DNA from: an uncultured Spirochaetaceae bacterium
GTDB lineage: Bacteria > Spirochaetota > Spirochaetia > Sphaerochaetales > Sphaerochaetaceae
Assembly (NCBI GenBank): GCA_944389075.1
Contig: CALXLA010000028.1
Span: forward strand, 1 to 64,000
DNA: 64,000 nucleotides
Direction: 5' to 3'
Below, one piece after another: positions 9,080 to 16,904 of the stretch. Under the pieces are notes generated by a model that was given only the letters and a program-made list of their open reading frames with translations, was not told the origin of the DNA and did no database searches. Both the position numbers and the translations under genes were made by a program. How positions within the stretch are numbered: the stretch's first letter is position 1; every line of letters starts with the position of its first letter.

Positions 9080-9319
9080 CATAAAAATACAAATGATGCT
9101 AATCATCATAAAGGTACTCGTATTTTGTTCGAAAAGAATCCAAATATAAAAAGCAATAGCATTAAAGATATTTGAGAAAACCAAAATGATATAATCGTAA
9201 GATTATATATAATAAAGAAATATAAATTATATATTTATATAGCTGTCTTGCAAACATTTCTATAGATATAAGTACAGCATTGCAAATAGATACAACTTAT
9301 TATTGAATACATCTGGACT

Positions 9320-10672
9320 TCATCTGGGACCAGCCCTGAGGATTTTCTTATGGAGAAGCATGAATGCAGCAAAGCATGTGATAGCGGAAACGGAATCAGC
9401 AACAGACTCCGCAAGGAACACGCCTTTGATTCCAAGACTTGTAGCTGAAAGGATATAGACAAGAGGAATCAGGAGTATAAGCTTCCTGAGACATGCGAAG
9501 AAAAGCGATATCCTTGCCTGAGCAAGTCCCATGAACGTATTCTGAGATGCGCACTGCAGGCCAAAGATGGAAATTCCTGCGATATAGTACTTCATATATG
9601 GTGAGGCATAAGCTATAAGCTCCTCAGATGATGTGAAGAGCCCTATCACCTGCGGTGCGAAAAGATTGCAGACAAGCGAAAGCATGACTGTATATGCAGT
9701 CTCAGATATTGCCGCGAAGCGGTATATGCCGATCACACGCTCATCCTTCCCTGCCCCGAAGTTGTAGCTCACAAGAGGTGTGACAGCCTGATTCATCCCA
9801 TTGACAGGCATAAGCGAGAAATTCAGGACAGAGGAGAATATCGTCATGGTACCGACTGCCATATCGCCAGCAAGCATCTGAAGCCTCGATGTGAAAGCGA
9901 ATGTTATCGCCGCATCAGTAACGTTCATGACAAATGGGGAGACTCCGAGGGAGACAATCGGAAGGATTATCTTCCTATCTAACCTGATGTTCCTGGGCCT
10001 GAGCCTGATAATGGATTTTCTTCCGGAAAGGAATGTCACGACGAACAAAGCCGATGCAGCCTGGCTTATGACTGTCGCAATAGCCGCACCTGATGCACCC
10101 ATACCGAATACGAATATGAATATCGGGTCGAATATGATGTTCAGCGCAGCTCCTATAACGACTGTCATCATACTCATTGTTGTTTTTCCCTGTGCAGAGA
10201 TGAAAGGATTAAGGCCAAGCGTAAGGAGTACAAAAGGAGTACCTATAAGGTAGATATTCATGTATTCGCTTCCATATCTGTATGTCGCATCAGAGGCTCC
10301 GAAGAGATACAGAAGCGGTCTCTTTGCTGAATAAAAGAAAAACATGAGAACGGCAGAAAGGAGAAGAAGCGATGCAACAGAAGAGCCAAGAATGCGTTCG
10401 CTGTCCTCCCTGCGCCCCTGACCAAGACGCGTTGCAGCGATTGGACCGCCGCCATTGCCTATCAGAGCCGAGAAAGCGGTTATCAGGAGGATGATAGGAT
10501 ATGTCAGCCCTACGCCTGTAAGGATCTCCGGACCAGCCCCCTCGATATGTCCGAGATAGATCCTATCGACAATATTGTATAAACCATTTACAAGCTGTGC
10601 GATTATAAGAGGGAAAGCCATACGTGTGACAACAGAGGCAATCCTTCCCTCTCCCAATTCATTCTGTTTCAT
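9320..10672 (-). CDS. MATE family efflux transporter
   Basis: A 450-residue protein with about 12 membrane segments. The N-terminal sequence (RIASVVTRMAFPLIIAQLVNGLYNIVDRIYLGHI) and the central IFDPIFIFVFGMGASGAAIATVISQ are typical of the multidrug and toxic compound extrusion family, DinF/VmrA-like branch. It would export cationic drugs or metabolites using a sodium or proton gradient. It is transcribed divergently from the gene at 10738, with 65 bases between the two starts. No Shine-Dalgarno is evident; TAGAAC lies nine bases before the ATG. This is one of three MATE genes in the window. Confidence 0.92.
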   Translation of the reverse strand: MKQNELGEGRIASVVTRMAFPLIIAQLVNGLYNIVDRIYLGHIEGAGPEILTGVGLTYPIILLITAFSALIGNGGGPIAATRLGQGRREDSERILGSSVASLLLLSAVLMFFFYSAKRPLLYLFGASDATYRYGSEYMNIYLIGTPFVLLTLGLNPFISAQGKTTMSMMTVVIGAALNIIFDPIFIFVFGMGASGAAIATVISQAASALFVVTFLSGRKSIIRLRPRNIRLDRKIILPIVSLGVSPFVMNVTDAAITFAFTSRLQMLAGDMAVGTMTIFSSVLNFSLMPVNGMNQAVTPLVSYNFGAGKDERVIGIYRFAAISETAYTVMLSLVCNLFAPQVIGLFTSSEELIAYASPYMKYYIAGISIFGLQCASQNTFMGLAQARISLFFACLRKLILLIPLVYILSATSLGIKGVFLAESVADSVSAITCFAAFMLLHKKILRAGPR

Positions 10673-10737
10673 CGGAAATCAGTTCTATCACAATCTTAAG
10701 AGCTGGAATAGCTGGAAAGTTGGGATAGAATATCATC

Positions 10738-11295
10738 ATGATAGAAAAAAGAGGCTATACGATTGCAGATCTCCCGCAGACAGAAGCAACTGCGGAGATG
10801 ATCATACAGCACCTGCTGGATGATGAGATAAGAAACAGGATGATCGAGACCATAGAAGCTGAAGGCCCTATCATGCGGCCACTGTTATATAAAAGGGTGA
10901 TCACATCATTCTCGCTGAAGAAGGTAGGCTCCAGGATCGAACCTGTTTTTGATGAAATTGCATCATCGCTTCAATATCAGGTCACATCAGATGCGGGTGA
11001 GACCGTATACCACAATGGAAAGGATGAGAACTTCTTCAGGACAGCTCCTTTATCTGAGAGGTATTCTTATCAGATACCGACAGAAGAAGCAGCCATGTGC
11101 ATCAACTATATCCTTGAGAATGAGAACAGGATCATAACGAAATCAGAGTTGATGATTCTTTTCCGCAATGAGCTCGGATATGAGAGAATCGGTGCACAGG
11201 TCGACGCGCTGTTCCAGAGAGCATCAAGATCAGAATCTGTCATTAGGACGGGAAATGGCAGATTCAGGCCACAGGAGCTTTCCGCAAAAAGATAA
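10738..11295 (+). CDS. Standalone DUF3320-like domain protein
   Basis: A 185-residue soluble protein. EAEGPIMRPLLYKRVITSF near residues 40-58, KKVGSRIEPVFDEIASSL near 60-78, and the later block IPTEEAAMCINYILENEN with SELMILFRNELGYERIGAQV match the pattern of DUF3320, normally found at the C-terminus of large DUF4011-type helicases. Here it stands alone with no helicase beside it. The function of the domain is not established. TAGAAT at 10726-10731 lies six bases before the ATG and there is no clear Shine-Dalgarno, suggesting a leaderless mRNA. Family assignment is by eye and should be treated as likely rather than certain. Confidence 0.6.
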   Translation: MIEKRGYTIADLPQTEATAEMIIQHLLDDEIRNRMIETIEAEGPIMRPLLYKRVITSFSLKKVGSRIEPVFDEIASSLQYQVTSDAGETVYHNGKDENFFRTAPLSERYSYQIPTEEAAMCINYILENENRIITKSELMILFRNELGYERIGAQVDALFQRASRSESVIRTGNGRFRPQELSAKR

Positions 11296-11390
11296 GCTTC
11301 TATTGAGGTTTGGCGCAGTTTTAAATCAGTTTCATGAAAAAACTTTCAAATATATCGATACTGTCTTATACTCAGAGCCAGGAGACATAC

Positions 11391-12854
11391 ATGCTGATTA
11401 ATCTCAAGAAGAAACCACAGATCATCAAGAAGAATGCAGAACGCTGCAGAGAAAAGGGAATCAAGCTCCCTACCTTTGCCGAAATGAAGGATCCTTCACT
11501 GATTCCGCAGGATGTAAAAGATAAGCTCAGGAATGTAGGGCTTTGGGATGTGAATCCCCTGAATCTTTACAGGATCAACTGGCACAATGAGCCAAAGGAA
11601 ACAGGAGGTGGATTCGGTCCTGTGAACTTCATCGAGATACCTCGGGAGATAACAGGAACCAAGGCCAGGATAATCGCACTTGCTGGCAAATGGTTCCCTT
11701 GCGGAGTACATAAGGTAGGCGCAACATATGCATGCCTTGCCCCAGCACTTGTGACCGGGAACTTCGATGCAATAGAACAGCAGGCTGTATGGCCATCAAC
11801 AGGAAACTACTGCAGAGGAGGTGCGTACAACAGTGCACTCCTTGGATGTAAGTCAATCGCGATTCTCCCTGAGGATATGTCCCAGGAGCGCTTCAACTGG
11901 CTCAAGACAGTAGCTGGTGAAATCATTGCTACACCGGGATGCGAATCCAATGTAAAGGAAATCTTCGACAAGTGTCATGAGCTTGATGAGGAAAGAGGCG
12001 CACATATCGTCATCTTCAATCAGTTCGAGCAGTTCGAGAATTATCTCTGGCACTATGAAGTGACAGGTTCCGCAATACTTGAAGTGATAAAGTCCCTTGG
12101 GATCAAGGCGGACAGAGTCAGAGGCTATGCATCATCGACAGGTTCCGGCGGAACACTTGCTGCAGGTGATCATCTCAAGGACGTATTCCCGAATATCAAG
12201 ATCGGAGCCGGAGAGGCTCTTCAGTGTCCTACCCTGCTCAGAAACGGATTCGGAGCGCATCGCATTGAGGGTATCGGAGACAAGCATGTCCCATGGATCC
12301 ACAATGTGAAGAACACTGACATGGTTCTCTCAATCGATGACCAGGACTGCATGGATATCTACCGTCTCTTCAACGAGAAGGAAGGCCATGACTACCTGAG
12401 GTCTATCGGTGTGAAGGAAGAGGATATCGCGAATCTCCAGCTTTTCGGTATCTCAGGCATCGGCAACATGCTCTCCGCGATCAAGATGGCAAAGTACTAT
12501 GAGATGGAAGAAGATGATGTTGTCTTCACAATTCTCACTGACAGTTCTGTCATGTACACATCACGCCTTGCGGAGCTGACAGAGCAGCAGGGAGCATTCA
12601 GCGAAATCGAGGCCGCAAAGGTCCATGCCGCGGCGCTCATGCACCAGACAATCGAGAACGCGCTTGAGCTTGGATACTATGACAGGCTCCGCATCCATAA
12701 CCTGAAGTACTACACATGGGTTGAGCAGCAGGGCAAGACCTATGAAGAGCTGAACAGGCAGTGGTACGACAGAGATTACTGGAAAGAGCTTCCGAAGCTC
12801 ACCAAGAAGATCGACAAACTCATAACTGAGTTCAACTCGATGATCCAGAATTGA
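11391..12854 (+). CDS. PLP-dependent enzyme, fold type II (cysteine synthase-like), function unknown
   Basis: A 487-residue protein. The ATG at 11391 is preferred because AGGAG lies at 11380-11384; an in-frame ATG at 11334 has no such site. Fold-II markers are the PLP-lysine context CGVHKVGATY near residue 110, the substrate loop STGNYCRGGAYNSALLG near 140 and the phosphate loop STGSGGTLAAGD near 255. It is far longer than CysK (about 310) and has an N-terminal extension of about 85 residues and a C-terminal extension rich in Tyr and Lys. It is followed by a terminator and then threonine synthase. It probably catalyses a beta- or gamma-elimination or replacement on an amino acid, but the substrate is not known. 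Confidence 0.8.
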   Translation: MLINLKKKPQIIKKNAERCREKGIKLPTFAEMKDPSLIPQDVKDKLRNVGLWDVNPLNLYRINWHNEPKETGGGFGPVNFIEIPREITGTKARIIALAGKWFPCGVHKVGATYACLAPALVTGNFDAIEQQAVWPSTGNYCRGGAYNSALLGCKSIAILPEDMSQERFNWLKTVAGEIIATPGCESNVKEIFDKCHELDEERGAHIVIFNQFEQFENYLWHYEVTGSAILEVIKSLGIKADRVRGYASSTGSGGTLAAGDHLKDVFPNIKIGAGEALQCPTLLRNGFGAHRIEGIGDKHVPWIHNVKNTDMVLSIDDQDCMDIYRLFNEKEGHDYLRSIGVKEEDIANLQLFGISGIGNMLSAIKMAKYYEMEEDDVVFTILTDSSVMYTSRLAELTEQQGAFSEIEAAKVHAAALMHQTIENALELGYYDRLRIHNLKYYTWVEQQGKTYEELNRQWYDRDYWKELPKLTKKIDKLITEFNSMIQN

Positions 12855-12860
12855 TTCACA

Positions 12861-12880
12861 GCCGCCTGCGGGCGGCTTTT
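12861..12880 (+). terminator. Rho-independent terminator
   Basis: GCCGCC-TGCG-GGCGGC followed by TTTT lies just after the stop of the PLP enzyme. The six-pair GC stem is strong. Threonine synthase starts 20 bases further on, so either read-through serves it or the hairpin attenuates it. Confidence 0.75.
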
Positions 12881-12899
12881 CCAGCTTATAGGAGCATTT

Positions 12900-14120
12900 A
12901 TGAGATTCCATTATGTCTGCACAGATTGCGGCAGGGTATTCGAGACAGAGGACCTGATGTATCAGTGTCCTGACTGTTCAAAGAAGAATGACGGAAAGAC
13001 ATTCCCTTATGGGAACCTGAGAGTGGAGCTTTCGGAATCAGTGCTGAAAGCGGCAAGGGAAAAGGAGCATGTGACTGCAGATGATTTCTATCCCTATCCA
13101 TCGGAAGATCCCTCTCTCTATCCTATTTTCACAACACCTCTTATGAAGCCTGAGCGCATAATAGAGCGTCTGCAGCTTCCTAATCTCCGGTTCAAACTGG
13201 ATTCACAGCTGATTTCAGGTTCATTCAAGGACAGGGCAAGCTATGAGGTCGCATTGCAGGCTAAGGCCCTCGGGGAGAAGAAGATCGCGCTTGCATCCAC
13301 AGGCAACGCAGGTGCAGCGATGAGTGCTGTCGGTGCTGCGATGGGTCTTGATATAATACTGTTTGTACCAGAGACCGCTCCTGTAAACAAACTGATGCAG
13401 TCTGTCCTGTATGGAGCGAAGGTCGTTCCCGTAAAAGGAACATATGATGATGCGTTTGCTTTGTCCATTGCCTATACACAGCTCAAAGGGGGCATAAACA
13501 GGAATACAGCTTACAATCCGATGACCATCGAAGGAAAGAAGAGCGTCTCCATAGAGCTTTTCGAGCAGATGGGAAGGAAAGTGCCTGATGCGATCTATGT
13601 ACCTGTCGGCGATGGATGCATAATCGGCGGTGTCGCAAAAGGCTTCGATGACCTGAGGAAAGCGGGGCTCATAGAAAAGGTTCCACGCCTGATTGCATGC
13701 CAGTCCGATGCGTCTGCCGCCATTTCAAACGCAATAGAAAATGATGATTTCAGAGCAATAGAAGCATCAACGAGAGCTGATTCAATATCTGTTGATCTCC
13801 CTGCGAATGGAAGAGCAGCCGTGCGTGCCGTGAAAGCATCAGGAGGATGGGCTGTACGCGTAAGCGATAAGGAAATACTCTCATCGCAGCTTGTACTCAC
13901 AAAGGAAAGCGGAGTGCTTGCGGAACCTGCTGCGGCTGCGGCTTTCGCAGCATTGGAAAAGGACAGAGATCATCTCGTCTCTGTCCTTGGAAAGGAAGCC
14001 TCTATTACTGTCCTCCTGACCGGAACCGGCTTCAAGGACATGAAAGCATTTGACGGGGCAGTCAGCTTGCCAGAGAGCATCGAGAACTCAGTGGAAGCTG
14101 TAAAGGCACTGCCCTTCTGA
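12900..14120 (+). CDS. thrC: Threonine synthase
   Basis: A 406-residue PLP enzyme that converts O-phosphohomoserine to threonine. An N-terminal zinc-ribbon-like segment (C-x2-C at residues 7-10 and C-x2-C near 23-26) precedes the catalytic domain. The PLP lysine is in SGSFKDRAS near residue 103, the substrate loop is STGNAGAAMSAVGAAMG near 138, and VGDGCIIGGVAKGF near 240 is the phosphate-binding glycine loop. AGGAG at about 12890-12894 supports the start. The stop lies one base from the stop of the convergent gene at 14122. No other threonine genes are near. Confidence 0.92.
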   Translation: MRFHYVCTDCGRVFETEDLMYQCPDCSKKNDGKTFPYGNLRVELSESVLKAAREKEHVTADDFYPYPSEDPSLYPIFTTPLMKPERIIERLQLPNLRFKLDSQLISGSFKDRASYEVALQAKALGEKKIALASTGNAGAAMSAVGAAMGLDIILFVPETAPVNKLMQSVLYGAKVVPVKGTYDDAFALSIAYTQLKGGINRNTAYNPMTIEGKKSVSIELFEQMGRKVPDAIYVPVGDGCIIGGVAKGFDDLRKAGLIEKVPRLIACQSDASAAISNAIENDDFRAIEASTRADSISVDLPANGRAAVRAVKASGGWAVRVSDKEILSSQLVLTKESGVLAEPAAAAAFAALEKDRDHLVSVLGKEASITVLLTGTGFKDMKAFDGAVSLPESIENSVEAVKALPF

Positions 14121-14121
14121 A

Positions 14122-15288
14122 TCATTCTGCCTGGATCTGGAAACTCTGGGTCCAGGTATCGCCATCGCGGTCTGTGAATGTGAGCGTCATGTCATGAGTA
14201 CCCGGCTCTGTCACGACAACTCTCAGACCGGTTGCATAGATATCACGTCCAGCGGGAAGGGATGGAACTCTTCCATGGCCTTTCTGAATATCCACACCCT
14301 CTGAATCAGTTGTCAGATCAACGATGCTGTTCCTCATATTCTCAGTACCCGGGTTACTGATCGTGAAGCTGAGATCTATCTGTGTGTTGAGCGGAACTGA
14401 TCCGATATCATAAGGCGATGCCGAGATATCAGCAATCTCGACCTTCTTCCACAGGGCCTCGAAAGAAGCTCCGTTTCCTGAAAGCGTATACTCTGTCTCA
14501 TCTGCAGGGATATATTCGCCATTTGACTTATCGACCCAGCCTGCGAAGATGTACGAGTCATCAGGAGCTGTAAGGGAAGGAACGGTGACGACATCGCCGG
14601 CAGACGTGCCATCGATTACGGTCTCTTCGCCTGTAAGCTTATCGGAGAATACCACTCCTGTCTTCCAGATTGCATAATATGTCTGGCTTGTATAAGGAGC
14701 AGGAATCACCTCGCCTGGCTGATACATGACATCGGAACGTGTCACTCCCCATCCTTCAAGCACACCGGCAAGGGATGTATCTATTCCGATATCCGAAGAT
14801 GATGGGAATGTGATCTCATTACCCGGAGCCACAGATACGCTTCTTGCAAACCTGTAGCTGTAGTTATCCCCTTCCGTAGACCAGTCATATGTCACAGTCG
14901 GGCTATAATATGGACTGTTCGCATAAAGCCACTGAGCCATTTCCTTCTTCTGATCCTCATCCTCGATCTTCAGGATAAGTGATAGCAGGTTATCTGTATC
15001 TTCCTCAGTCATGGTATATGGGGATGCCTTCATTGCCTGAAGGTCCCTCATCACCTGACGTGCTTTTCCGAAATTACCGGCGTCAAGCGCCTTCTCATAG
15101 CTGCGTTCGGCATTCAAATAATCTTTCTGTGCTCTTTCCTGGAGATTATCATAGATATCTATAGCCTTTGACGCATCACCTGAAGCCAATGCATCAGCAA
15201 ACTGACTATACATGTCATCAACGCTTGCAGCAAAGACCATCGTTGCAGAAGCAATGAGAACGATAGCCATCGTCATAAGTTTTCTCAT
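14122..15288 (-). CDS. Secreted protein with InlB/Listeria-Bacteroides-type repeat
   Basis: A 388-residue exported protein. The ATG at 15288 is chosen because GGAGG lies nine bases before it; three codons upstream is a second ATG without proper spacing. A signal peptide (MRKLMTMAIVLIASATMVFAA) is followed by an alpha-helical region (residues about 25-120) with degenerate helical repeats such as SGDASKAIDIYDNL and AGNFGKARQVMRDL, reminiscent of TPR. Residues about 200-285 hold an InlB B-repeat (Flg_new) unit with the typical FAGWVDKSNGEYIPADETEYTLSG pattern. The C-terminal 100 residues look like an immunoglobulin-like beta domain (SFTISNPGTENMRNS). It may be a surface or periplasmic scaffold. 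Function unknown. Confidence 0.7.
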   Translation of the reverse strand: MRKLMTMAIVLIASATMVFAASVDDMYSQFADALASGDASKAIDIYDNLQERAQKDYLNAERSYEKALDAGNFGKARQVMRDLQAMKASPYTMTEEDTDNLLSLILKIEDEDQKKEMAQWLYANSPYYSPTVTYDWSTEGDNYSYRFARSVSVAPGNEITFPSSSDIGIDTSLAGVLEGWGVTRSDVMYQPGEVIPAPYTSQTYYAIWKTGVVFSDKLTGEETVIDGTSAGDVVTVPSLTAPDDSYIFAGWVDKSNGEYIPADETEYTLSGNGASFEALWKKVEIADISASPYDIGSVPLNTQIDLSFTISNPGTENMRNSIVDLTTDSEGVDIQKGHGRVPSLPAGRDIYATGLRVVVTEPGTHDMTLTFTDRDGDTWTQSFQIQAE

Positions 15289-15379
15289 ATCTTTCATCCT
15301 CCATGGCTATTAATTTAAAACAATAAGCATGAAGTGTGCTGGAAGATTTATGTAGAAAAAGTGTATATGAAACCGCAGA

Positions 15380-15754
15380 TCAGCGTATTTTACGATACAA
15401 TCCACCCACGGAGGAACCACCTGAACCGAAAGTGAAAAGAACCTCATTGGAAGAACCCTTTCCAAAGGTATAGGATGTGCTGCCATCTCCTATCGTTATC
15501 ATATAGACATCACCATTGGATTCCTCATGTATGAGATGATGACTATATCTTCCAATATCAAACCAATGTCCATCTGGAGTGTATCCGAATATGTTATATG
15601 GCGTGACTTCTATCCATGCTCTGCCATATCCCCATCTGCCTCTCAGCCAGGAAGGAGTCTCATCAAGGGCAGGATCTACAAACGGATAGAACCCTATATA
15701 GCATGATGAGATGATAAGGATAAATGCAATTGCAGATATGATACGTCTTGCCAT
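15380..15754 (-). CDS. Small putative lipoprotein
   Basis: A 124-residue protein starting MARRIISAIAFILIISSC, a lipoprotein signal with lipobox IISSC, cleaved before Cys18. The mature part is rich in Gly, Ser, Tyr and Trp, with repeated short beta-strand-like segments (TITIGDGSTSYTFG, EVLFTFGSGG). No family is recognised. TATAAT lies six bases before the ATG and there is no clear Shine-Dalgarno, pointing to a leaderless transcript. An in-frame upstream extension to 15991 exists but would read across the divergent gene and is not credible. It is divergent from the lipoprotein gene at 15810. Confidence 0.65.
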   Translation of the reverse strand: MARRIISAIAFILIISSCYIGFYPFVDPALDETPSWLRGRWGYGRAWIEVTPYNIFGYTPDGHWFDIGRYSHHLIHEESNGDVYMITIGDGSTSYTFGKGSSNEVLFTFGSGGSSVGGLYRKIR

Positions 15755-15809
15755 ATTCCCATTATAGTCTATCTTCCTCTGATGTATTCTGCTGTGCGAT
15801 AATCTGGAT

Positions 15810-16841
15810 ATGGACCTTTCAAAAGCAATGATCATCATCGGTTTTTCCCTTGTGGCTGCCTCATGTGCGACAACAGCTGCAGAAGACGGAATTGCATCCG
15901 GACATATAACAGGATACATCGATGGCAATGCCATCACAGATATCCCATATGATGAAGCTGTCGCAAGCGGCTTTGAATACGGAGACATCATAACACTCTC
16001 AGCAGGAGAGCTTTCGATTGCAATGCCTGTCTGCCATTCGGGGGAAGATGTGGACAGTGGAATGGATTATGCTTTGCTGACTGAAAACGGAATCACTCTT
16101 TCAGTCAATGGCGGAAGTTTTGAGGGAAAACACAACATCGGGGAAGACACGGAGATAACGCTATCGATTTCCGAAAAGGCAGGATATCTTGAGGAATACT
16201 GCCGCAGGAATCTGATCAGATTACCTGAAAGAAGCAGCTACAGCTCAGATGAGGCCTACGCGGACTTCCGCGCATCGATTCCAGGAAAACTCTACAGAAG
16301 CATAAGTCCGATAGAAGGGACTCTTCCGTCCCTCACTGCTGATTCGCTCATAGCCGAATACGGCATAGCCTCCGCAATAAACCTTTCGGATACTGAAGAT
16401 GAGATGGCTGTGAAAGCAGGAAACGGAGTCTCTTACAGCGAGATTGAGAATACAATTGCACTCGGGATGCATGACGATTTCCAACAGAAAGCGAAAGAGG
16501 CAGTAAGATTCATCAACGCACATCAGGCTCCATATCTTATCTTCAGCAATGATCCGGAAGAGACAGCAAGGATGATCGCATTCCTTGAGGCACTTGGCGG
16601 AATGAACATAAAGCTGATCGTACAGGACTATATGAGGACATATATGGACTCATGCGGAGTACAGCCAGGTTCTGAACAGTATCAGGAGATATCTGACGGG
16701 CTTCTGAACTTCTTCATATCAATAAATGGCCGTCCATTCCCATGGAACCAGCTTCAGCTTGCATGCAAAGTCTACGCGGAAACACAACTTGGACTTTCAG
16801 ATAGTGAAATCAGCAGATTCATATCAATCATGGCTTTATGA
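15810..16841 (+). CDS. Lipoprotein with inactive tyrosine-phosphatase-like domain
   Basis: A 343-residue protein with a short lipoprotein signal (MDLSKAMIIIGFSLVAASC). Residues about 30-130 form a beta-rich domain (GHITGYIDGNAITDIPYDEA, YGDIITLSAGE) that resembles a SAM-hydroxide adenosyltransferase-type module seen fused to phosphatases. Residues about 150-340 follow the dual-specificity/tyrosine phosphatase pattern: KLYRSISPIEGTLP, GIASAINLSDTEDE, and a final helix LIVQDYMRTYMD. But where H-C-x5-R is required the protein reads FSNDPEETAR, so the nucleophilic Cys is gone. It is probably a surface pseudo-phosphatase. GATAAT lies six bases before the ATG. Confidence 0.65.
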   Translation: MDLSKAMIIIGFSLVAASCATTAAEDGIASGHITGYIDGNAITDIPYDEAVASGFEYGDIITLSAGELSIAMPVCHSGEDVDSGMDYALLTENGITLSVNGGSFEGKHNIGEDTEITLSISEKAGYLEEYCRRNLIRLPERSSYSSDEAYADFRASIPGKLYRSISPIEGTLPSLTADSLIAEYGIASAINLSDTEDEMAVKAGNGVSYSEIENTIALGMHDDFQQKAKEAVRFINAHQAPYLIFSNDPEETARMIAFLEALGGMNIKLIVQDYMRTYMDSCGVQPGSEQYQEISDGLLNFFISINGRPFPWNQLQLACKVYAETQLGLSDSEISRFISIMAL

Positions 16842-16869
16842 CATACACATTTTCCTGTTTTTGTTATTA

Positions 16870-16898
16870 TTGACACTTATATTCTAAAGTGTTAATAA
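16870..16898 (+). promoter_or_regulatory. Promoter of the alcohol dehydrogenase gene, leaderless arrangement
   Basis: TTGACA at 16870-16875 and TAATAA at 16893-16898 are separated by exactly 17 bases. The ATG at 16905 follows the -10 by only six bases, so a transcript starting at the normal distance would begin at or very near the start codon. No Shine-Dalgarno is present. Confidence 0.65.
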
Positions 16899-16904
16899 AG
16901 AGCC

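Larger units (their letters stand above)
9010..9319. other. AT-rich intergenic region with divergent-control signals
   Basis: About 310 bases without a credible gene. The right-hand part of the minus-strand operon's control region lies here: a promoter-like pair at 9052-9079 and an inverted repeat at 9041-9055, described separately. The rest (about 9080-9300) is strongly AT-rich with many TATA and ATAT steps; no terminator hairpin with a T-run is evident for the MATE gene that ends at 9320. Confidence 0.6.

Noticed and set aside
9080-9319. Possible small RNA in the AT-rich gap
   Set aside because: No stable stem with a T-run or conserved feature was seen.
15754-15991. N-terminal extension of the small lipoprotein to 15991
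   Set aside because: It would run through the start of the divergent gene and remove the lipoprotein signal from the N-terminus.
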